Source: Burkholderiaceae bacterium (GTDB taxonomy: Bacteria > Pseudomonadota > Gammaproteobacteria > Burkholderiales > Burkholderiaceae). Taken from it: DNA of 53,934 nt. Every line of letters starts with the position of its first letter. The first letter of the stretch is position 1. The position numbers and the translations under genes are program-made. Location: positions 1 through 53,934 of the forward strand of contig JAIXPY010000096.1 in NCBI GenBank assembly GCA_027486025.1, read 5' to 3'. The notes beneath the pieces are model-generated. The model was not told where the DNA came from. It saw only the letters and a program-made list of their open reading frames with translations, and did not search any database. This document shows positions 44,720 to 53,934 of this stretch, in pieces.

Positions 44720-45354
44720 TGTTCTTGTACAGGTTTTCGCGCCACTAAACCCAACAAAGCCGACATCCCGGTATGCTTCGGTCCTTCGGATAGCTCTTTT
44801 TCATACAGGCACAGATCAATCGGCTCTAGATCGCCAATCAAGTTACGGATCATATCTTCTGTATATAGGTATTCGAGTATCGAAGGCCCCCCCGTTTTAA
44901 ATTCCAACTGCTTCGGGGTATATCCCTGAACGATGAGCAATCCTCCGGGCCTCAGGGTCCTTGCCATTTGCGCAAATAAACGGGGACGCATGACTGGGTC
45001 AGCAAACTGAATAAAAATGCCGACTACGGCATCGTACTGGTTTGGCTGCCAATCCCAGGTATCGCTCGATGCCAGGGTAAATTGAACGTGCGCGGCCTCT
45101 TCTCTGGCAAGAGCAACCGCTTTTTTTAGGGCCACTTCCGATAAATCAAATGAATCAACCTGCATTCCCTGCTTTGCTAGCCAAACCGAGTTTCTACCTT
45201 CTCCGTCGGCAACGCACAAGACCGCATCACCTTTCTTTAGATGAAGCTTAGCTTGCTCCTGGAGGTACTCATTAGGCGCTCTGCCAAAAATATAATCGGG
45301 CGTATCAAAACGCTTATTCCAAAAATCAGTGCTGTCTGAGAATGCAGATGCCAT
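44716..45354 (-). CDS. Class I SAM-dependent methyltransferase
   Basis: 212 residues. Motif I reads AVLCVADGEGRNSVWLAKQG, motif II region VDSFDLSE, then SSDTWDWQPNQYDAVVGIF and LRPGGLLIVQGY. Similar to TehB/thiol-methyltransferase-like proteins. A role in methylating sulfide or tellurite is possible but unproven. Convergent with trxC; separated from metZ by a 78-base gap with a terminator-like hairpin. Confidence 0.85.
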   Translation of the reverse strand: MASAFSDSTDFWNKRFDTPDYIFGRAPNEYLQEQAKLHLKKGDAVLCVADGEGRNSVWLAKQGMQVDSFDLSEVALKKAVALAREEAAHVQFTLASSDTWDWQPNQYDAVVGIFIQFADPVMRPRLFAQMARTLRPGGLLIVQGYTPKQLEFKTGGPSILEYLYTEDMIRNLIGDLEPIDLCLYEKELSEGPKHTGMSALLGLVARKPVQEH

Positions 45355-45406
45355 GGCCGTCTGTTCTATGTCGATTGAAATAGAAAAGCTTGCCTAAGCT
45401 TCACAC

Positions 45407-45428
45407 AAAAAGTGATGTGCCTTATCAC
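45407..45428 (-). terminator. Probable terminator after metZ
   Basis: On the minus strand GTGAT-AAGGCAC-ATCAC is followed by TTTTT. The 5-bp stem is short. It sits between the metZ stop and the methyltransferase start. Confidence 0.5.
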
Positions 45429-45432
45429 GGAC

Positions 45433-46647
45433 TTATTTTTTAAGGCCGCCTTGCAAATCACGGATCAAATCATCGGGATTTTCAAGGCCAACCGCAATCC
45501 GAACCAGGCCATCGGAAATGCCTGCGGCTTTGCGTGCCTCGGGTGACACGCGGCAATGGGTGGTCGTTGCAGGATGCGTAATCGTGGTGCGGGTATCGCC
45601 TAAATTAGCGGTTATCGAGCAGAGTGTAGTTTGATCGATTAACTTAAATGCTGCCTTTTTGCCACCTTTGAGAACAAAAGACAGAATCGCTCCACCAGCC
45701 TTTTGCTGCTTCTTCGCCAAGGCAAATTGCCGATGAGACTTTAGGCCGGGGTAATAAACCGCTTCAACTCCCGCTTGCTTTTCAAGCCACTGTGCTAAAG
45801 CTAGTGCATTGGCACTCTGCTGTTTCATGCGGAGATCGAGGGTTTCTAGACCTTTTAAAAAAATCCACGCATTGAAAGCCGACAGGGTTGGCCCCGCTGT
45901 GCGCACATATGGAAATACTTTATCCATGATGAAGGATTTCTTACCCACGATAGCCCCACCGAGTACCCTACCCTGACCATCTAAATACTTGGTCGCTGAA
46001 TGAATGATGACATCGGCTCCCAAATCGAGGGGGCGCTGCAATGCTGGCGTGCAAAAACAGTTATCCACTACAAACAAGGCATTTGCCTTCGTTGCAATCT
46101 TCGCAATGGCACGAATGTCCGCAATCTCAGTCATTGGATTGGATGGCGTCTCGAGGTAAAACATCCGGGTATTGGGCTGGACTGCAGCTTGCCACGCTTT
46201 GTTATCGGATAAATCAACGTAGCTGGTGGTGATGCCAAAGCGACCCAAAATACTGCCAAACAACTGAATGGTTGCGCCAAATACCGAACGTGAGCAAACC
46301 ACATGATCACCCGCCTTCAGGTGAGCCATGGCAGTCGTCATAATGGCAGCCATACCCGATGCGGTAGCAATGCAAGCCTCACCACCTTCGAGTGCAGCCA
46401 AGCGATCCTGAAACATGCTGACGGTGGGATTAGTAAAGCGCGAATAAATAAAACCGGATTCGGCATTTGCAAAACCATGCTCCGCCTCTTCAGCGCTATT
46501 AAAGCAAAAGCTCGATGTTAAATACAGCGCTTCTGAATGCTCTTGATACTCTTGGGAACGACGCGTACCAGCACGAACCGCAACCGATTCGGGGGCAAGT
46601 TTGGATAGGTCGAGTGATCGACGCTTTGAGGTAATTTTGCTAGCCAT
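45433..46647 (-). CDS. metZ: O-succinylhomoserine sulfhydrylase
   Basis: 404 residues, PLP enzyme of the Cys/Met metabolism family. TLTSSF-type N-terminus, SGFIYSRFTNPTVSMFQDRLAALEG, and the PLP lysine in SATKYLDGQGRVLGG near residue 217. Converts O-succinyl- (or O-acetyl-) homoserine plus sulfide to homocysteine, consuming sulfide directly. Follows purF by 13 bases. Confidence 0.93.
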   Translation of the reverse strand: MASKITSKRRSLDLSKLAPESVAVRAGTRRSQEYQEHSEALYLTSSFCFNSAEEAEHGFANAESGFIYSRFTNPTVSMFQDRLAALEGGEACIATASGMAAIMTTAMAHLKAGDHVVCSRSVFGATIQLFGSILGRFGITTSYVDLSDNKAWQAAVQPNTRMFYLETPSNPMTEIADIRAIAKIATKANALFVVDNCFCTPALQRPLDLGADVIIHSATKYLDGQGRVLGGAIVGKKSFIMDKVFPYVRTAGPTLSAFNAWIFLKGLETLDLRMKQQSANALALAQWLEKQAGVEAVYYPGLKSHRQFALAKKQQKAGGAILSFVLKGGKKAAFKLIDQTTLCSITANLGDTRTTITHPATTTHCRVSPEARKAAGISDGLVRIAVGLENPDDLIRDLQGGLKK

Positions 46648-46660
46648 GCTATTAGTGTAC

Positions 46661-48199
46661 TTAATCTTCGGTCGCTAAGTGCAAGTGCAACTGGGAGCGC
46701 GCAAAGTCGCCAGGATCCTTTTGGCGGTCAGCTTGCGCGGTTTCAGAGGTGCGCGCAGCTTCCAAGGCATCTAGATAGGAATCGTTTATATCGCCAGTAA
46801 TGTAATGGCCATCAAAACACGATGCCTCAAAATTCTGAATCTCGGGATTGATGTCGCGCACTGCCTGCTTCATGTCCTCAACACTTTGATAAATCAGCTG
46901 ATCAGCACCAATCATCTTATTAATCTCGGCATCCGTACGGCCATAGGCCACTAATTCACTGCGGGTTGGCATATCGATGCCGTACACATTCGGAAAGCGG
47001 ACCGGAGGTGCTGCTGATGCAAAGATCACTTTCTTGGCGCCCGACTCACGCGCCATTTGCACAATCTCGTAGGAGGTTGTACCGCGCACAATCGAGTCAT
47101 CCACAATTAACACGGTCTTGTCTTTAAACTCAATCCGCATCGCATTGAGTTTTTGGCGCACCGATTTACGACGCACAGCCTGTCCAGGCATGATGAAGGT
47201 GCGGCCAATGTAGCGGTTTTTAAAGAAACCTTCGCGGTAACTAATGCCTAAGCGCTTAGCCACTTGCATGGCTGCTGGCCGGCTAGAATCCGGAATGGGC
47301 ATTACTACATCAATTTCACTGACATCGGTTTCAGCCCGAATTTTCTCAGCCAAATAATCGCCCATGCGCATACGCACGTTGTAAACCGTTACACCATCAA
47401 TCGTGGAGTCTGGTCTAGCCATGTAGACGTATTCGAAAATGCAGGGATTGAGGACTGCATTGGGTACGCATTGATGAGCAACAAAGTTTCCATCGAGGTC
47501 AATATAGATAGCCTCCCCCGGCGCAACATCGCGAACAAAGGTAAAACCCAAACCTTCGAGCGCCACCGATTCAGAAGCAACCATCCACTCGGGACCATCT
47601 GGACCATCAATCCGGCCAATGCACAAAGGACGAATGCCGAATGGGTCCCGGAATGCCAGTAGACCGTAGCCCGCTATTAAAGAAACTACCGCGTAGGAGC
47701 CTCGCACTCTTCGGGTGAGTCCGGTTACCGCTTTAAACATGGATTGCTCATCCAGTGCAGCGCTATTGGTTTCTTTTTGCAACTCATCCGCCAGCACGTT
47801 GAGTAGTACCTCAGTATCAGAGCTGGTATTAATGTGACGGCGATCACGGTAAGCCATCTCGGTGCGCAGTGCAGGTGCATTGGTTAAATTACCGTTGTGC
47901 GCCAGAATAATTCCATACGGCGCGCTAACATAAAAGGGTTGGGCCTCCTCCTCACTACTGGCCGAACCGGCGGTGGGATAACGAACCTGACCAATACCCA
48001 CATTGCCAACCAAGCTGCGCATATTGCGAGTACGGAACACGTCACGTACCAAGCCATTTGCCTTATGCATCGTAAATGAATTGCCATTCATTGTTGCAAT
48101 ACCAGCCGCATCCTGACCGCGATGCTGGAGTAGCAGCAAGGCGTCATACAGCAACTGATTTACTGGGTAACGCGAGACACTTCCGACTACGCCGCACAT
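46661..48199 (-). CDS. purF: Amidophosphoribosyltransferase
   Basis: 512 residues. Nucleophile Cys directly after Met (MCGVVG), Gln-amidotransferase domain with QHRGQDAAGI and GQVRYPTAG, and PRPP-binding VLIVDDSIVRGTTS. First committed step of purine synthesis. Part of accD-folC-dedD-cvpA-purF, the same gene order as E. coli. 5 bases after cvpA. Confidence 0.97.
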   Translation of the reverse strand: MCGVVGSVSRYPVNQLLYDALLLLQHRGQDAAGIATMNGNSFTMHKANGLVRDVFRTRNMRSLVGNVGIGQVRYPTAGSASSEEEAQPFYVSAPYGIILAHNGNLTNAPALRTEMAYRDRRHINTSSDTEVLLNVLADELQKETNSAALDEQSMFKAVTGLTRRVRGSYAVVSLIAGYGLLAFRDPFGIRPLCIGRIDGPDGPEWMVASESVALEGLGFTFVRDVAPGEAIYIDLDGNFVAHQCVPNAVLNPCIFEYVYMARPDSTIDGVTVYNVRMRMGDYLAEKIRAETDVSEIDVVMPIPDSSRPAAMQVAKRLGISYREGFFKNRYIGRTFIMPGQAVRRKSVRQKLNAMRIEFKDKTVLIVDDSIVRGTTSYEIVQMARESGAKKVIFASAAPPVRFPNVYGIDMPTRSELVAYGRTDAEINKMIGADQLIYQSVEDMKQAVRDINPEIQNFEASCFDGHYITGDINDSYLDALEAARTSETAQADRQKDPGDFARSQLHLHLATED

Positions 48200-48204
48200 A
48201 TAAC

Positions 48205-48759
48205 TTAACTCCCTGAGGGTGGTGGTGCAGGAACAACGCTGTTAGGCGCACTTAGCTTCGCCGCCCAATCGGACGGTAACCATACTTGGATCACCCCCAT
48301 CGCGACATCAATTGCAGGACGGGTAATGGCTTCCTTCCATGCATTGGTTTGGGGGACCGGCGTTAATACTGCCAAGGTCGATAGAACAACTACGACAAAC
48401 GCGCCGCGAACTAAACCAAAGGCCAGACCTAAAAAACGATCCGTAGAGCTCAGGCCGGCCGAGATGATCACCTTTTGAATCATGGACCCAATAAAGTTGC
48501 CCGCAATGAGTACCGCGATAAACAAAATCAGAAAGCTGAGACCAAGTCGCACCATCTCATCAAGCTGAAAAGTAGAGAGCCATTCCACCGCTAAATAGTT
48601 ACTGTAATGATAGGCAACCCATGCCGCCACAAACCAAGAAGCTAAAGCAAGCACCTCTTTAAAAAAGCCACGGTAGATTCCAACGAAAGCCGACACTAGC
48701 AAAATGGCAAAGGCAAAATAGTCAACCGAGGTCAGCTTGAGGGTGGCGAGAATGTCCAT
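48205..48759 (-). CDS. cvpA: Colicin V production protein family
   Basis: 184 residues with four membrane helices. SAFVGIYRGFFKEVLALASWFVAAWVAYHYS and STDRFLGLAFGLVRGAFVVVVLS are the conserved segments. Linked to envelope stress tolerance; upstream of purF as usual. Gap of 26 bases from dedD. Confidence 0.95.
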   Translation of the reverse strand: MDILATLKLTSVDYFAFAILLVSAFVGIYRGFFKEVLALASWFVAAWVAYHYSNYLAVEWLSTFQLDEMVRLGLSFLILFIAVLIAGNFIGSMIQKVIISAGLSSTDRFLGLAFGLVRGAFVVVVLSTLAVLTPVPQTNAWKEAITRPAIDVAMGVIQVWLPSDWAAKLSAPNSVVPAPPPSGS

Positions 48760-48785
48760 GCGCTATCCAGTAAATGGGCGAGGGG

Positions 48786-49598
48786 TCACTGCTTCCCCAC
48801 TTCAACCACACGGGGAGCAAGGCCCATGGCCTTGATTTTCTTTTCAGCGGCTTCTGCTGCTTCTTTATCCGCAAATGGGCCTGCACGGAGAGCAATCAAT
48901 TTTGCGCCGTCAGTACCAGTGCGATTTAAAACATAATTCGGAATTTTTTGCTCTTTCAGTTTTGCAATCCAACCATTTGCACGCTCTTCTGATGCAAAGG
49001 CGCCAATTTGAATCACAAACTTCCCGGAGCTACCAGGAGGAGCGCCTGTACTAGCCGGCAAATTTGGTTTGGCCGCAACGACAACTTCTTCGCCAGATGC
49101 CAAGCCCATCGTTTTATCTGCTGGGCTTGGTGCAACTGCTTTTACAGGAGGTGAGGAAGAGGTTGCTGACGGAGTTGACTTGCTCGATTCTTTGGACTCG
49201 ATTACAGGAGCGGGAGTAGCGATCGCGGGCGAAACTGGTGGCGTTGCCTTTTTAGCTTCCTCAGACTTTTGCTCGGCAGTTGGTGGTGACGTTGGCTGGG
49301 GCGCTGCTGCCGCCGGCAAGCTACTCACAATGGTGACGGCGATGTCATTACTAACGGACTTTGGTTTGCTATCAAGTACCCGAGGTAACACAATAATCGC
49401 AACTAAAACTAGTACCGCAGCGCCAATGAGGCGATGACGGGCACGTTGGTGTTCAGGATCTTCGGTTAATACGGGATCATCTACCGTTACACGCGAACTA
49501 CGACTGTTAAGCTTGGCATCCGTGCGCGATCGAGTTGAAGCACGCAACCCATCATCGGGTTGGGAATCGCGCTTAAACAGCTGGGATAGACGAATCAT
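48786..49598 (-). CDS. dedD: SPOR-domain protein DedD-like
   Basis: 270 residues. Cytoplasmic N-terminus, one membrane helix about 56-71, a long Pro/Ala/Ser/Lys linker, and a C-terminal SPOR domain from about 190 (KFVIQIGAFASEERANGWIAKLKEQ). Binds denuded septal glycan and helps division. Located between folC and cvpA as in E. coli. Confidence 0.92.
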   Translation of the reverse strand: MIRLSQLFKRDSQPDDGLRASTRSRTDAKLNSRSSRVTVDDPVLTEDPEHQRARHRLIGAAVLVLVAIIVLPRVLDSKPKSVSNDIAVTIVSSLPAAAAPQPTSPPTAEQKSEEAKKATPPVSPAIATPAPVIESKESSKSTPSATSSSPPVKAVAPSPADKTMGLASGEEVVVAAKPNLPASTGAPPGSSGKFVIQIGAFASEERANGWIAKLKEQKIPNYVLNRTGTDGAKLIALRAGPFADKEAAEAAEKKIKAMGLAPRVVEVGKQ

Positions 49599-49601
49599 GG
49601 A

Positions 49602-50927
49602 TTAGTGCGCCTGGTTGTTTCGATAAGCCATTACGCCTGCGACAGTATAGAAAGAGCCGAATACCACTATTCTATCACCCTCCCCTGCAGACAAAAGTGC
49701 CTTTTGGTAGGCATCTCCAGGGCTTGCAAAAGTCTGAATACCACCATCTTGACCCTGCTCGCGCTTGACTCCAGCGCCCTCTAGAATATGGGCAAGATCA
49801 GTTGCACTGGCAGCTCTGTTGGTTGGCAAGTCAGTACAGAGCCAGTGATCCACAAGGCCCAGCATCGGACGTATGACGCCCGCAATGTCTTTATCGGCCA
49901 TCGCGCCAAACACAGCATAGGTGTAAGGGTGATAGCCCATCTTATCGAGGCTCTGCCCCAGAGTCGCAGCAGCATGCGGATTGTGTGCCACATCCAGCAC
50001 AATCGTGGGCTGCCCTGGCAGAACCTGAAAACGACCCGGTAACTCCACCATGGCAAATCCATTGCGTATATCTTGTGCACTAACGGGTATGCGGTCACGC
50101 AAAGCACTTAAGGCTGCAATCACAGCGGAGGCATTGAGTAATTGATTAGCGCCCCGCAAAGCGGGATAACCCAAACCACTAAAGCGCTTGCCTCGTCCAG
50201 ACCAAGCCCATTGTTGTTTATCTCCTTGAAAGTTGTAATCCCGACCCATGAGCCATAGATCACAGCCCAGCGACTCCGCATAGTCAACCAGGCTAGCAGG
50301 CGGCATCGGGTCTCCACAAACTGCAATCGCATTGGCGCGAAACACACCGGCCTTTTCCCGCGCAATTTTTTCTCGGGTATCCCCCAAGAAAGCAGCATGA
50401 TCAATGTCGATGCTGGTCACAATCGCACAATCGGCATCCAAAATATTGATCGCATCCAGACGACCACCCATACCTACTTCGAGAATAACGGCATCCAATT
50501 TGGCATCCGCAAAGAATCGCATGATGACGAGGGCCGTAAATTCAAAATAGGTCAGTGTGGGGGCATCTGGCAGGCTGACTCTTGCCGCTTCCACTTCAGC
50601 AAAATGGACCAGTAGTTGCGCATCCGTCGCATTGGCACCATTGATGCGTGCCCGTTCATTAAATTGCAGCAAATGAGGAGATGTGTGGCATCCAACGCGA
50701 TATCCTGCTGCCAGCAAAATGCTCTCTAGAAAGGCGCAGGTAGAGCCCTTGCCGTTCGTCCCTGCAACCGTAATGATGGGGCAATCAAAGTGAAGGTCGA
50801 GGACTGCTTTAACGCGACTAATGCGCTCAAGACCCATATCAATTCCAACCGGATGGGCCGTTTCGAGGTGACTAAGCCAGGCCTCGAGGCTAGAAAATGA
50901 AATTGGATCTGGGCTTGATTCGCTCAA
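49602..50927 (-). CDS. folC: Bifunctional folylpolyglutamate/dihydrofolate synthase
   Basis: 441 residues from a TTG start, 14 bases after accD, since no closer ATG exists. P-loop GTNGKGST at 56-63, TSPHLLQFNERARING, the EVGMGGRLDAIN motif and DVAHNPHAA. Adds glutamates to folates. Middle of the accD-folC-dedD-cvpA-purF run. Confidence 0.95.
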   Translation of the reverse strand: MSESSPDPISFSSLEAWLSHLETAHPVGIDMGLERISRVKAVLDLHFDCPIITVAGTNGKGSTCAFLESILLAAGYRVGCHTSPHLLQFNERARINGANATDAQLLVHFAEVEAARVSLPDAPTLTYFEFTALVIMRFFADAKLDAVILEVGMGGRLDAINILDADCAIVTSIDIDHAAFLGDTREKIAREKAGVFRANAIAVCGDPMPPASLVDYAESLGCDLWLMGRDYNFQGDKQQWAWSGRGKRFSGLGYPALRGANQLLNASAVIAALSALRDRIPVSAQDIRNGFAMVELPGRFQVLPGQPTIVLDVAHNPHAAATLGQSLDKMGYHPYTYAVFGAMADKDIAGVIRPMLGLVDHWLCTDLPTNRAASATDLAHILEGAGVKREQGQDGGIQTFASPGDAYQKALLSAGEGDRIVVFGSFYTVAGVMAYRNNQAH

Positions 50928-50941
50928 CGCTTTAACGCGGA

Positions 50942-51838
50942 CTAAGAGGAGGAGCCAACAACAGTAGAGGCAATGGATGGCTCTGGCAGTTTTTGTAACA
51001 AGGCCAATATGCGGGCAATCTCAGCGCGCATGTTACGGCGATCCACAATCATGTCAACGCCACCCTTCTGCATTAGAAACTCGGAGCGCTGAAATCCTTC
51101 TGGGAGTTTTTCGCGAACGGTTTGCTCAATCACACGGGGTCCAGCAAAGCCAATTAATGCTTTGGGCTCGGCCATTACCACGTCGCCCATGAAAGCAAAG
51201 CTAGCCGAAATACCACCCATGGTGGGGTCAGTCAATACGCTAATGTAAGGCAAGCCTGCTTTTGAAAGCTTCGTTAACATCGAATTCGTTTTCGCCATTT
51301 GCAAGAGAGATAACAGACTTTCTTGCATGCGCGCACCGCCCGTGGCGGTAATGCAAATGAATGCACATTTTTTATCAATCGCTTCTTGGGCGCCGCGTAC
51401 AAAACGCTCACCCACAACCGATCCCATTGAGCCGCCCATGAACTGAAACTCAAAACAAGCGGTGACTACCGGAATCGATTCAATCTTGCCGCCAAGTACC
51501 ACCAAGGCATCGGTTTCGCCCGAAACGTCTACCGCTTCTTTGATGCGATCGGGATATTTTTTGGAATCCTTAAACTTTAATGGATCAACCGGAAAGACAT
51601 TGGCGCCAATTTCATAGCGCCCTTTTGGGTCGAGCAAGCTATCTAAGCGTTGGCGCGCACCAATGCGCATGTGATGACTGCATTTAGGGCATACCGAAAG
51701 ATTGGCTTCAATATCGGTGCTATACAAAACGGCTTCACATCCAGGGCACTTAACCCACAAGCCTTCGGGCACCGACTTGCGATTAGCAGGGTCAGTGTGC
51801 TGAATTTGCGGCGGAAGAAGTTTATCAATCCAACTCAT
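50942..51838 (-). CDS. accD: Acetyl-CoA carboxylase carboxyltransferase subunit beta
   Basis: 298 residues. Zinc ribbon with Cys31/34 (CPGC) and Cys50/53 (CPKC). Carboxyltransferase domain with [22 protein letters not shown] and [28 protein letters not shown]. Partner AccA is elsewhere. Starts 5 bases after trpA. Confidence 0.97.
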   Translation of the reverse strand: MSWIDKLLPPQIQHTDPANRKSVPEGLWVKCPGCEAVLYSTDIEANLSVCPKCSHHMRIGARQRLDSLLDPKGRYEIGANVFPVDPLKFKDSKKYPDRIKEAVDVSGETDALVVLGGKIESIPVVTACFEFQFMGGSMGSVVGERFVRGAQEAIDKKCAFICITATGGARMQESLLSLLQMAKTNSMLTKLSKAGLPYISVLTDPTMGGISASFAFMGDVVMAEPKALIGFAGPRVIEQTVREKLPEGFQRSEFLMQKGGVDMIVDRRNMRAEIARILALLQKLPEPSIASTVVGSSS

Positions 51839-51843
51839 GTACT

Positions 51844-52641
51844 TTAGCTATCCAATGCAGTGCGAATCTCGCGTATGAAATGTTCAAGCGATTGTACCGC
51901 CTCGCCCGGAGCTGCCTCTTCAAGCAAACGAATGATGCGACTGCCAATCACAACAGCATCCGCCGTATTGGAAACAGCCTTGGCGCTGGCAGCATCGTGA
52001 ATACCAAAACCAACGGCAATGGGTATTGCAGTAGCCGCTCGAATCTGCGGGATGATGCTGGCCACATCTTGGGTATTCAGGTTATTGGCACCGGTCACGC
52101 CGCGCAATGAAACGTAATAGATGTAGCCAGATGCTATTTTTGCAGCCTCTTTAATTCGTGCTGGCGATGACGTTGGCGCTAAGAGAAAAATCGGATCTAC
52201 TCCAGCCGCACGCATCTGCTGCGCAAAATCAACACACTCTTCTGGGGGGTAATCCACAATCAGTACCCCATCCACACCGGCTGCCTTCGCCTCGGCCGCA
52301 AAACGGGCAGCGCCCATTTGCTCAACTGGATTGGCATAGCCCATGAGTACAACCGGTGTATTGGCATCGCTCTCCCGAAATGCCTTCACCATCTCGAGGC
52401 AATGGCGTAAGGTGACGCCCTGGCTCAGTGCCCGCTCGGAGGAGCGCTGAATCACCGGACCATCAGCCATGGGATCTGAAAATGGCACGCCAAGTTCAAT
52501 CACATTAGCACCACCGCGCACCAGTGCATGCATGAGCGCAACTGTTAAGCCGGGATCCGGATCGCCAGCCGTAATAAAAGGAACTAAACCTTTTTTACCG
52601 GCATGCTTTAAATCACTGAATACCGCTGAAATTTTCGACAT
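51844..52641 (-). CDS. trpA: Tryptophan synthase alpha subunit
   Basis: 265 residues. Catalytic Glu49 and Asp60 in [16 protein letters not shown], at the textbook positions. GVTGANNLN and [10 protein letters not shown] form the phosphate loop. Cleaves indole-3-glycerol phosphate, passing indole to TrpB. 16 bases after trpB. Confidence 0.97.
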   Translation of the reverse strand: MSKISAVFSDLKHAGKKGLVPFITAGDPDPGLTVALMHALVRGGANVIELGVPFSDPMADGPVIQRSSERALSQGVTLRHCLEMVKAFRESDANTPVVLMGYANPVEQMGAARFAAEAKAAGVDGVLIVDYPPEECVDFAQQMRAAGVDPIFLLAPTSSPARIKEAAKIASGYIYYVSLRGVTGANNLNTQDVASIIPQIRAATAIPIAVGFGIHDAASAKAVSNTADAVVIGSRIIRLLEEAAPGEAVQSLEHFIREIRTALDS

Positions 52642-52657
52642 AAATCCGCTCTACTCC

Positions 52658-53851
52658 TTAACCTTCAGACCCGGTTGCTTGGGCAACGGTATGCATGTCC
52701 TTATCACCGCGGCCAGACAGGTTAACCAAAATGGTTTTATCTTTTGGCAAGGTAGCGGCAAGCTTGCAAGCGTATGCAATCGCATGCGCGGACTCTAAGG
52801 CGGGAATGATCCCTTCAATTTGGCAGCAATCATGAAATGCTTTGAGGGCTTCTTGATCGGTAATCGCCACATACTCAGCGCGGCCGGAATCTTTCAGCCA
52901 AGCGTGTTCAGGGCCAACTCCTGGATAGTCCATGCCGGCAGACACTGAATGCGTCTCCGAAATTTGGCCATTTTCATCTTGCAATAAATAGGTGCGATTG
53001 CCGTGCAATACGCCGGGTTTACCGACACACAATGCGGCGGAGTGTGCAGCCGTATTAAGGCCGTGACCGGCCGCTTCAACACCAACGAGTTTGACTTCCG
53101 GGTAATCAATGTAGGGATAAAAAATGCCCATGGCGTTCGAGCCACCGCCAACGCAAGCCATCACATAGTCTGGCTGACGACCAATCATCTCCGGCATTTG
53201 TACTTTGCACTCTTCTCCAATGACGCTCTGAAAGTCGCGAACCATCATCGGGTATGGGTGTGGACCCGCAACCGTACCAATGATGTAGAAGGTATCTTCC
53301 ACATTGGTAACCCAGTCGCGCATCGCTTCATTGAGCGCATCTTTTAAAGTTTTAGTGCCCGACTCTACAGGCACTACCTTGGCACCCAAGAGTTTCATGC
53401 GAAAGACGTTTTGCGCCTGACGAGCCACATCCACTGAGCCTTGATAGACCGTGCAGTCCAGACCAAAGCGCGCGCAAATGGTGGCAGTAGCAACGCCGTG
53501 CTGTCCTGCGCCGGTTTCGGCAATGATGCGGGGCTTACCCATGCGCTTAGCAAGCATGGCCTGACCAATGACGTTATTAATTTTGTGCGCACCCGTGTGA
53601 TTTAAGTCTTCGCGCTTTAAATAAATCTGCGCGCCGCCCAGCATTTCACTCCACCGTTTGGCGTGATACACGGGGGACGGACGACCAACAAAGTGCTTGA
53701 GTTCGTAATGAAACTCTTCAATGAAATCGGGGTCGTGCTGGTAGCGTGCGTACGCTTCTTTTAATTCTTCAAGCGCAAACATGAGTGTTTCTGAAACGAA
53801 AACACCGCCGTAAGGGCCAAAGTGCCCGCGTGAATCCGGCTTATCGTACAT
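52658..53851 (-). CDS. trpB: Tryptophan synthase beta subunit
   Basis: 397 residues. PLP lysine Lys90 in [11 protein letters not shown] (Lys87 in E. coli), [13 protein letters not shown] and the phosphate-binding GGGSNAMG. Condenses indole with serine to tryptophan. Follows the end of a trpF-like frame after 20 bases, so the trpFBA-accD order is typical of betaproteobacteria. Confidence 0.98.
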   Translation of the reverse strand: MYDKPDSRGHFGPYGGVFVSETLMFALEELKEAYARYQHDPDFIEEFHYELKHFVGRPSPVYHAKRWSEMLGGAQIYLKREDLNHTGAHKINNVIGQAMLAKRMGKPRIIAETGAGQHGVATATICARFGLDCTVYQGSVDVARQAQNVFRMKLLGAKVVPVESGTKTLKDALNEAMRDWVTNVEDTFYIIGTVAGPHPYPMMVRDFQSVIGEECKVQMPEMIGRQPDYVMACVGGGSNAMGIFYPYIDYPEVKLVGVEAAGHGLNTAAHSAALCVGKPGVLHGNRTYLLQDENGQISETHSVSAGMDYPGVGPEHAWLKDSGRAEYVAITDQEALKAFHDCCQIEGIIPALESAHAIAYACKLAATLPKDKTILVNLSGRGDKDMHTVAQATGSEG

Positions 53852-53871
53852 AGTTACCTCTTTTGATTGGG

Positions 53872-53934
53872 TTACCGCATTTGTTTTTTGGAATCAGCCA
53901 GTCGAACTGCCTCAATAAACTGGCCCATTAAAAC
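53872..53934 (-). CDS. trpF: C-terminal end of phosphoribosylanthranilate isomerase (partial)
   Basis: The last 20 codons of a minus-strand gene ([20 protein letters not shown], then TAA), entering from the right edge. FIEAVR resembles the C-terminal helix of TrpF, and trpF directly upstream of trpB is usual in this group. Too short for certainty. Confidence 0.6.
   Translation of the reverse strand, partial: VLMGQFIEAVRLADSKKQMR

Noticed and set aside
45387-45402. AAGCTT-GCCT-AAGCTT repeat near the methyltransferase start
   Set aside because: AAGCTT is itself palindromic, so the repeat is easily met by chance; no second copy was found and its position does not match a regulator.
49069-49437. 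122-residue plus-strand ORF opposite dedD
   Set aside because: Low-complexity Ala/Thr/Ser/Val composition mirroring the Pro/Ala linker codons of dedD; an antisense shadow with no start signal.
1-53934. CRISPR arrays, tRNA/rRNA genes, IS elements or prophage
   Set aside because: All gaps were read; no regularly spaced repeats, no tRNA cloverleaf, no transposase or integrase frame, and no composition break large enough to suggest recent transfer.

Overview
This 53.9-kb window looks like the chromosome of a betaproteobacterium of the Burkholderiaceae, most like a freshwater Polynucleobacter. I infer this from remembered protein similarity, moderate GC content, dense gene packing with many ATGA-type overlaps, and the beta-type sox order soxCDYZAXB. 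No tRNA, rRNA, insertion sequence, prophage or CRISPR array was found.

Layout. (1) 1-5043: the start of a small exported protein, then a LysR regulator divergent from a glyoxylate-to-glycerate module (gcl, hyi, glxR), with a perfect LysR-type palindrome in the divergent gap. (2) 5101-13514: mostly housekeeping genes: YqiA esterase, a hairpin-led micro-ORF, a stand-alone HNH protein, a DUF3108 protein, a 2-TM ion channel, ankyrin protein, tatD-holB-tmk-mltG and divergent ygfZ. (3) 13532-20387: TANGO2-like protein, a hotdog thioesterase, selO, msrB, yciB, bolA, a parvulin, gloA, an acetyltransferase-like protein and DUF1289. (4) 20384-26656: two small conserved proteins (one a minimal eRF1-like domain), ABC-F ybiT, the msrPQ periplasmic methionine sulfoxide repair pair, a queuosine-precursor transporter and glutaryl-CoA dehydrogenase. 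(5) 26728-44719: a large sulfur region. (6) 44716-53934: a methyltransferase, metZ and the long conserved run purF-cvpA-dedD-folC-accD-trpA-trpB-(trpF).

The sulfur region is the most interesting part. A minus-strand block runs ArsR regulator-soxC-soxD-soxY-soxZ-soxA-soxX-soxB-DsrE-like-SoxH-like-cytochrome c-YeeE/TsuA-like transporter. It encodes a full periplasmic thiosulfate-oxidising Sox system with sulfane dehydrogenase SoxCD. Divergent modBC would supply molybdate for the SoxC and MsrP cofactors; a 10-12-10 palindrome lies between them. Two further transcription units carry a nearly identical AT-rich palindrome: one upstream of YeeE-YeeE-DUF442 phosphatase-PCD-thioesterase-mnmH, the other between persulfide dioxygenase-BigR-like repressor-DUF2892 and a TauE/SafE permease-trxC pair. 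The BigR-like protein has two cysteines 66 residues apart, the spacing I recall for the persulfide sensors BigR and SqrR. Together this suggests a two-tier circuit: thiosulfate-responsive control of sox/mod, and persulfide-responsive control of detoxification and sulfur transport. The second tier appears to include a tRNA 2-selenouridine synthase and a BLH protein split into two separate genes.

Functional calls rest on reading motifs and on family knowledge; no database search was run. Start codons were moved from the ORF track where ribosome-binding sites, overlaps or family lengths argued for it.
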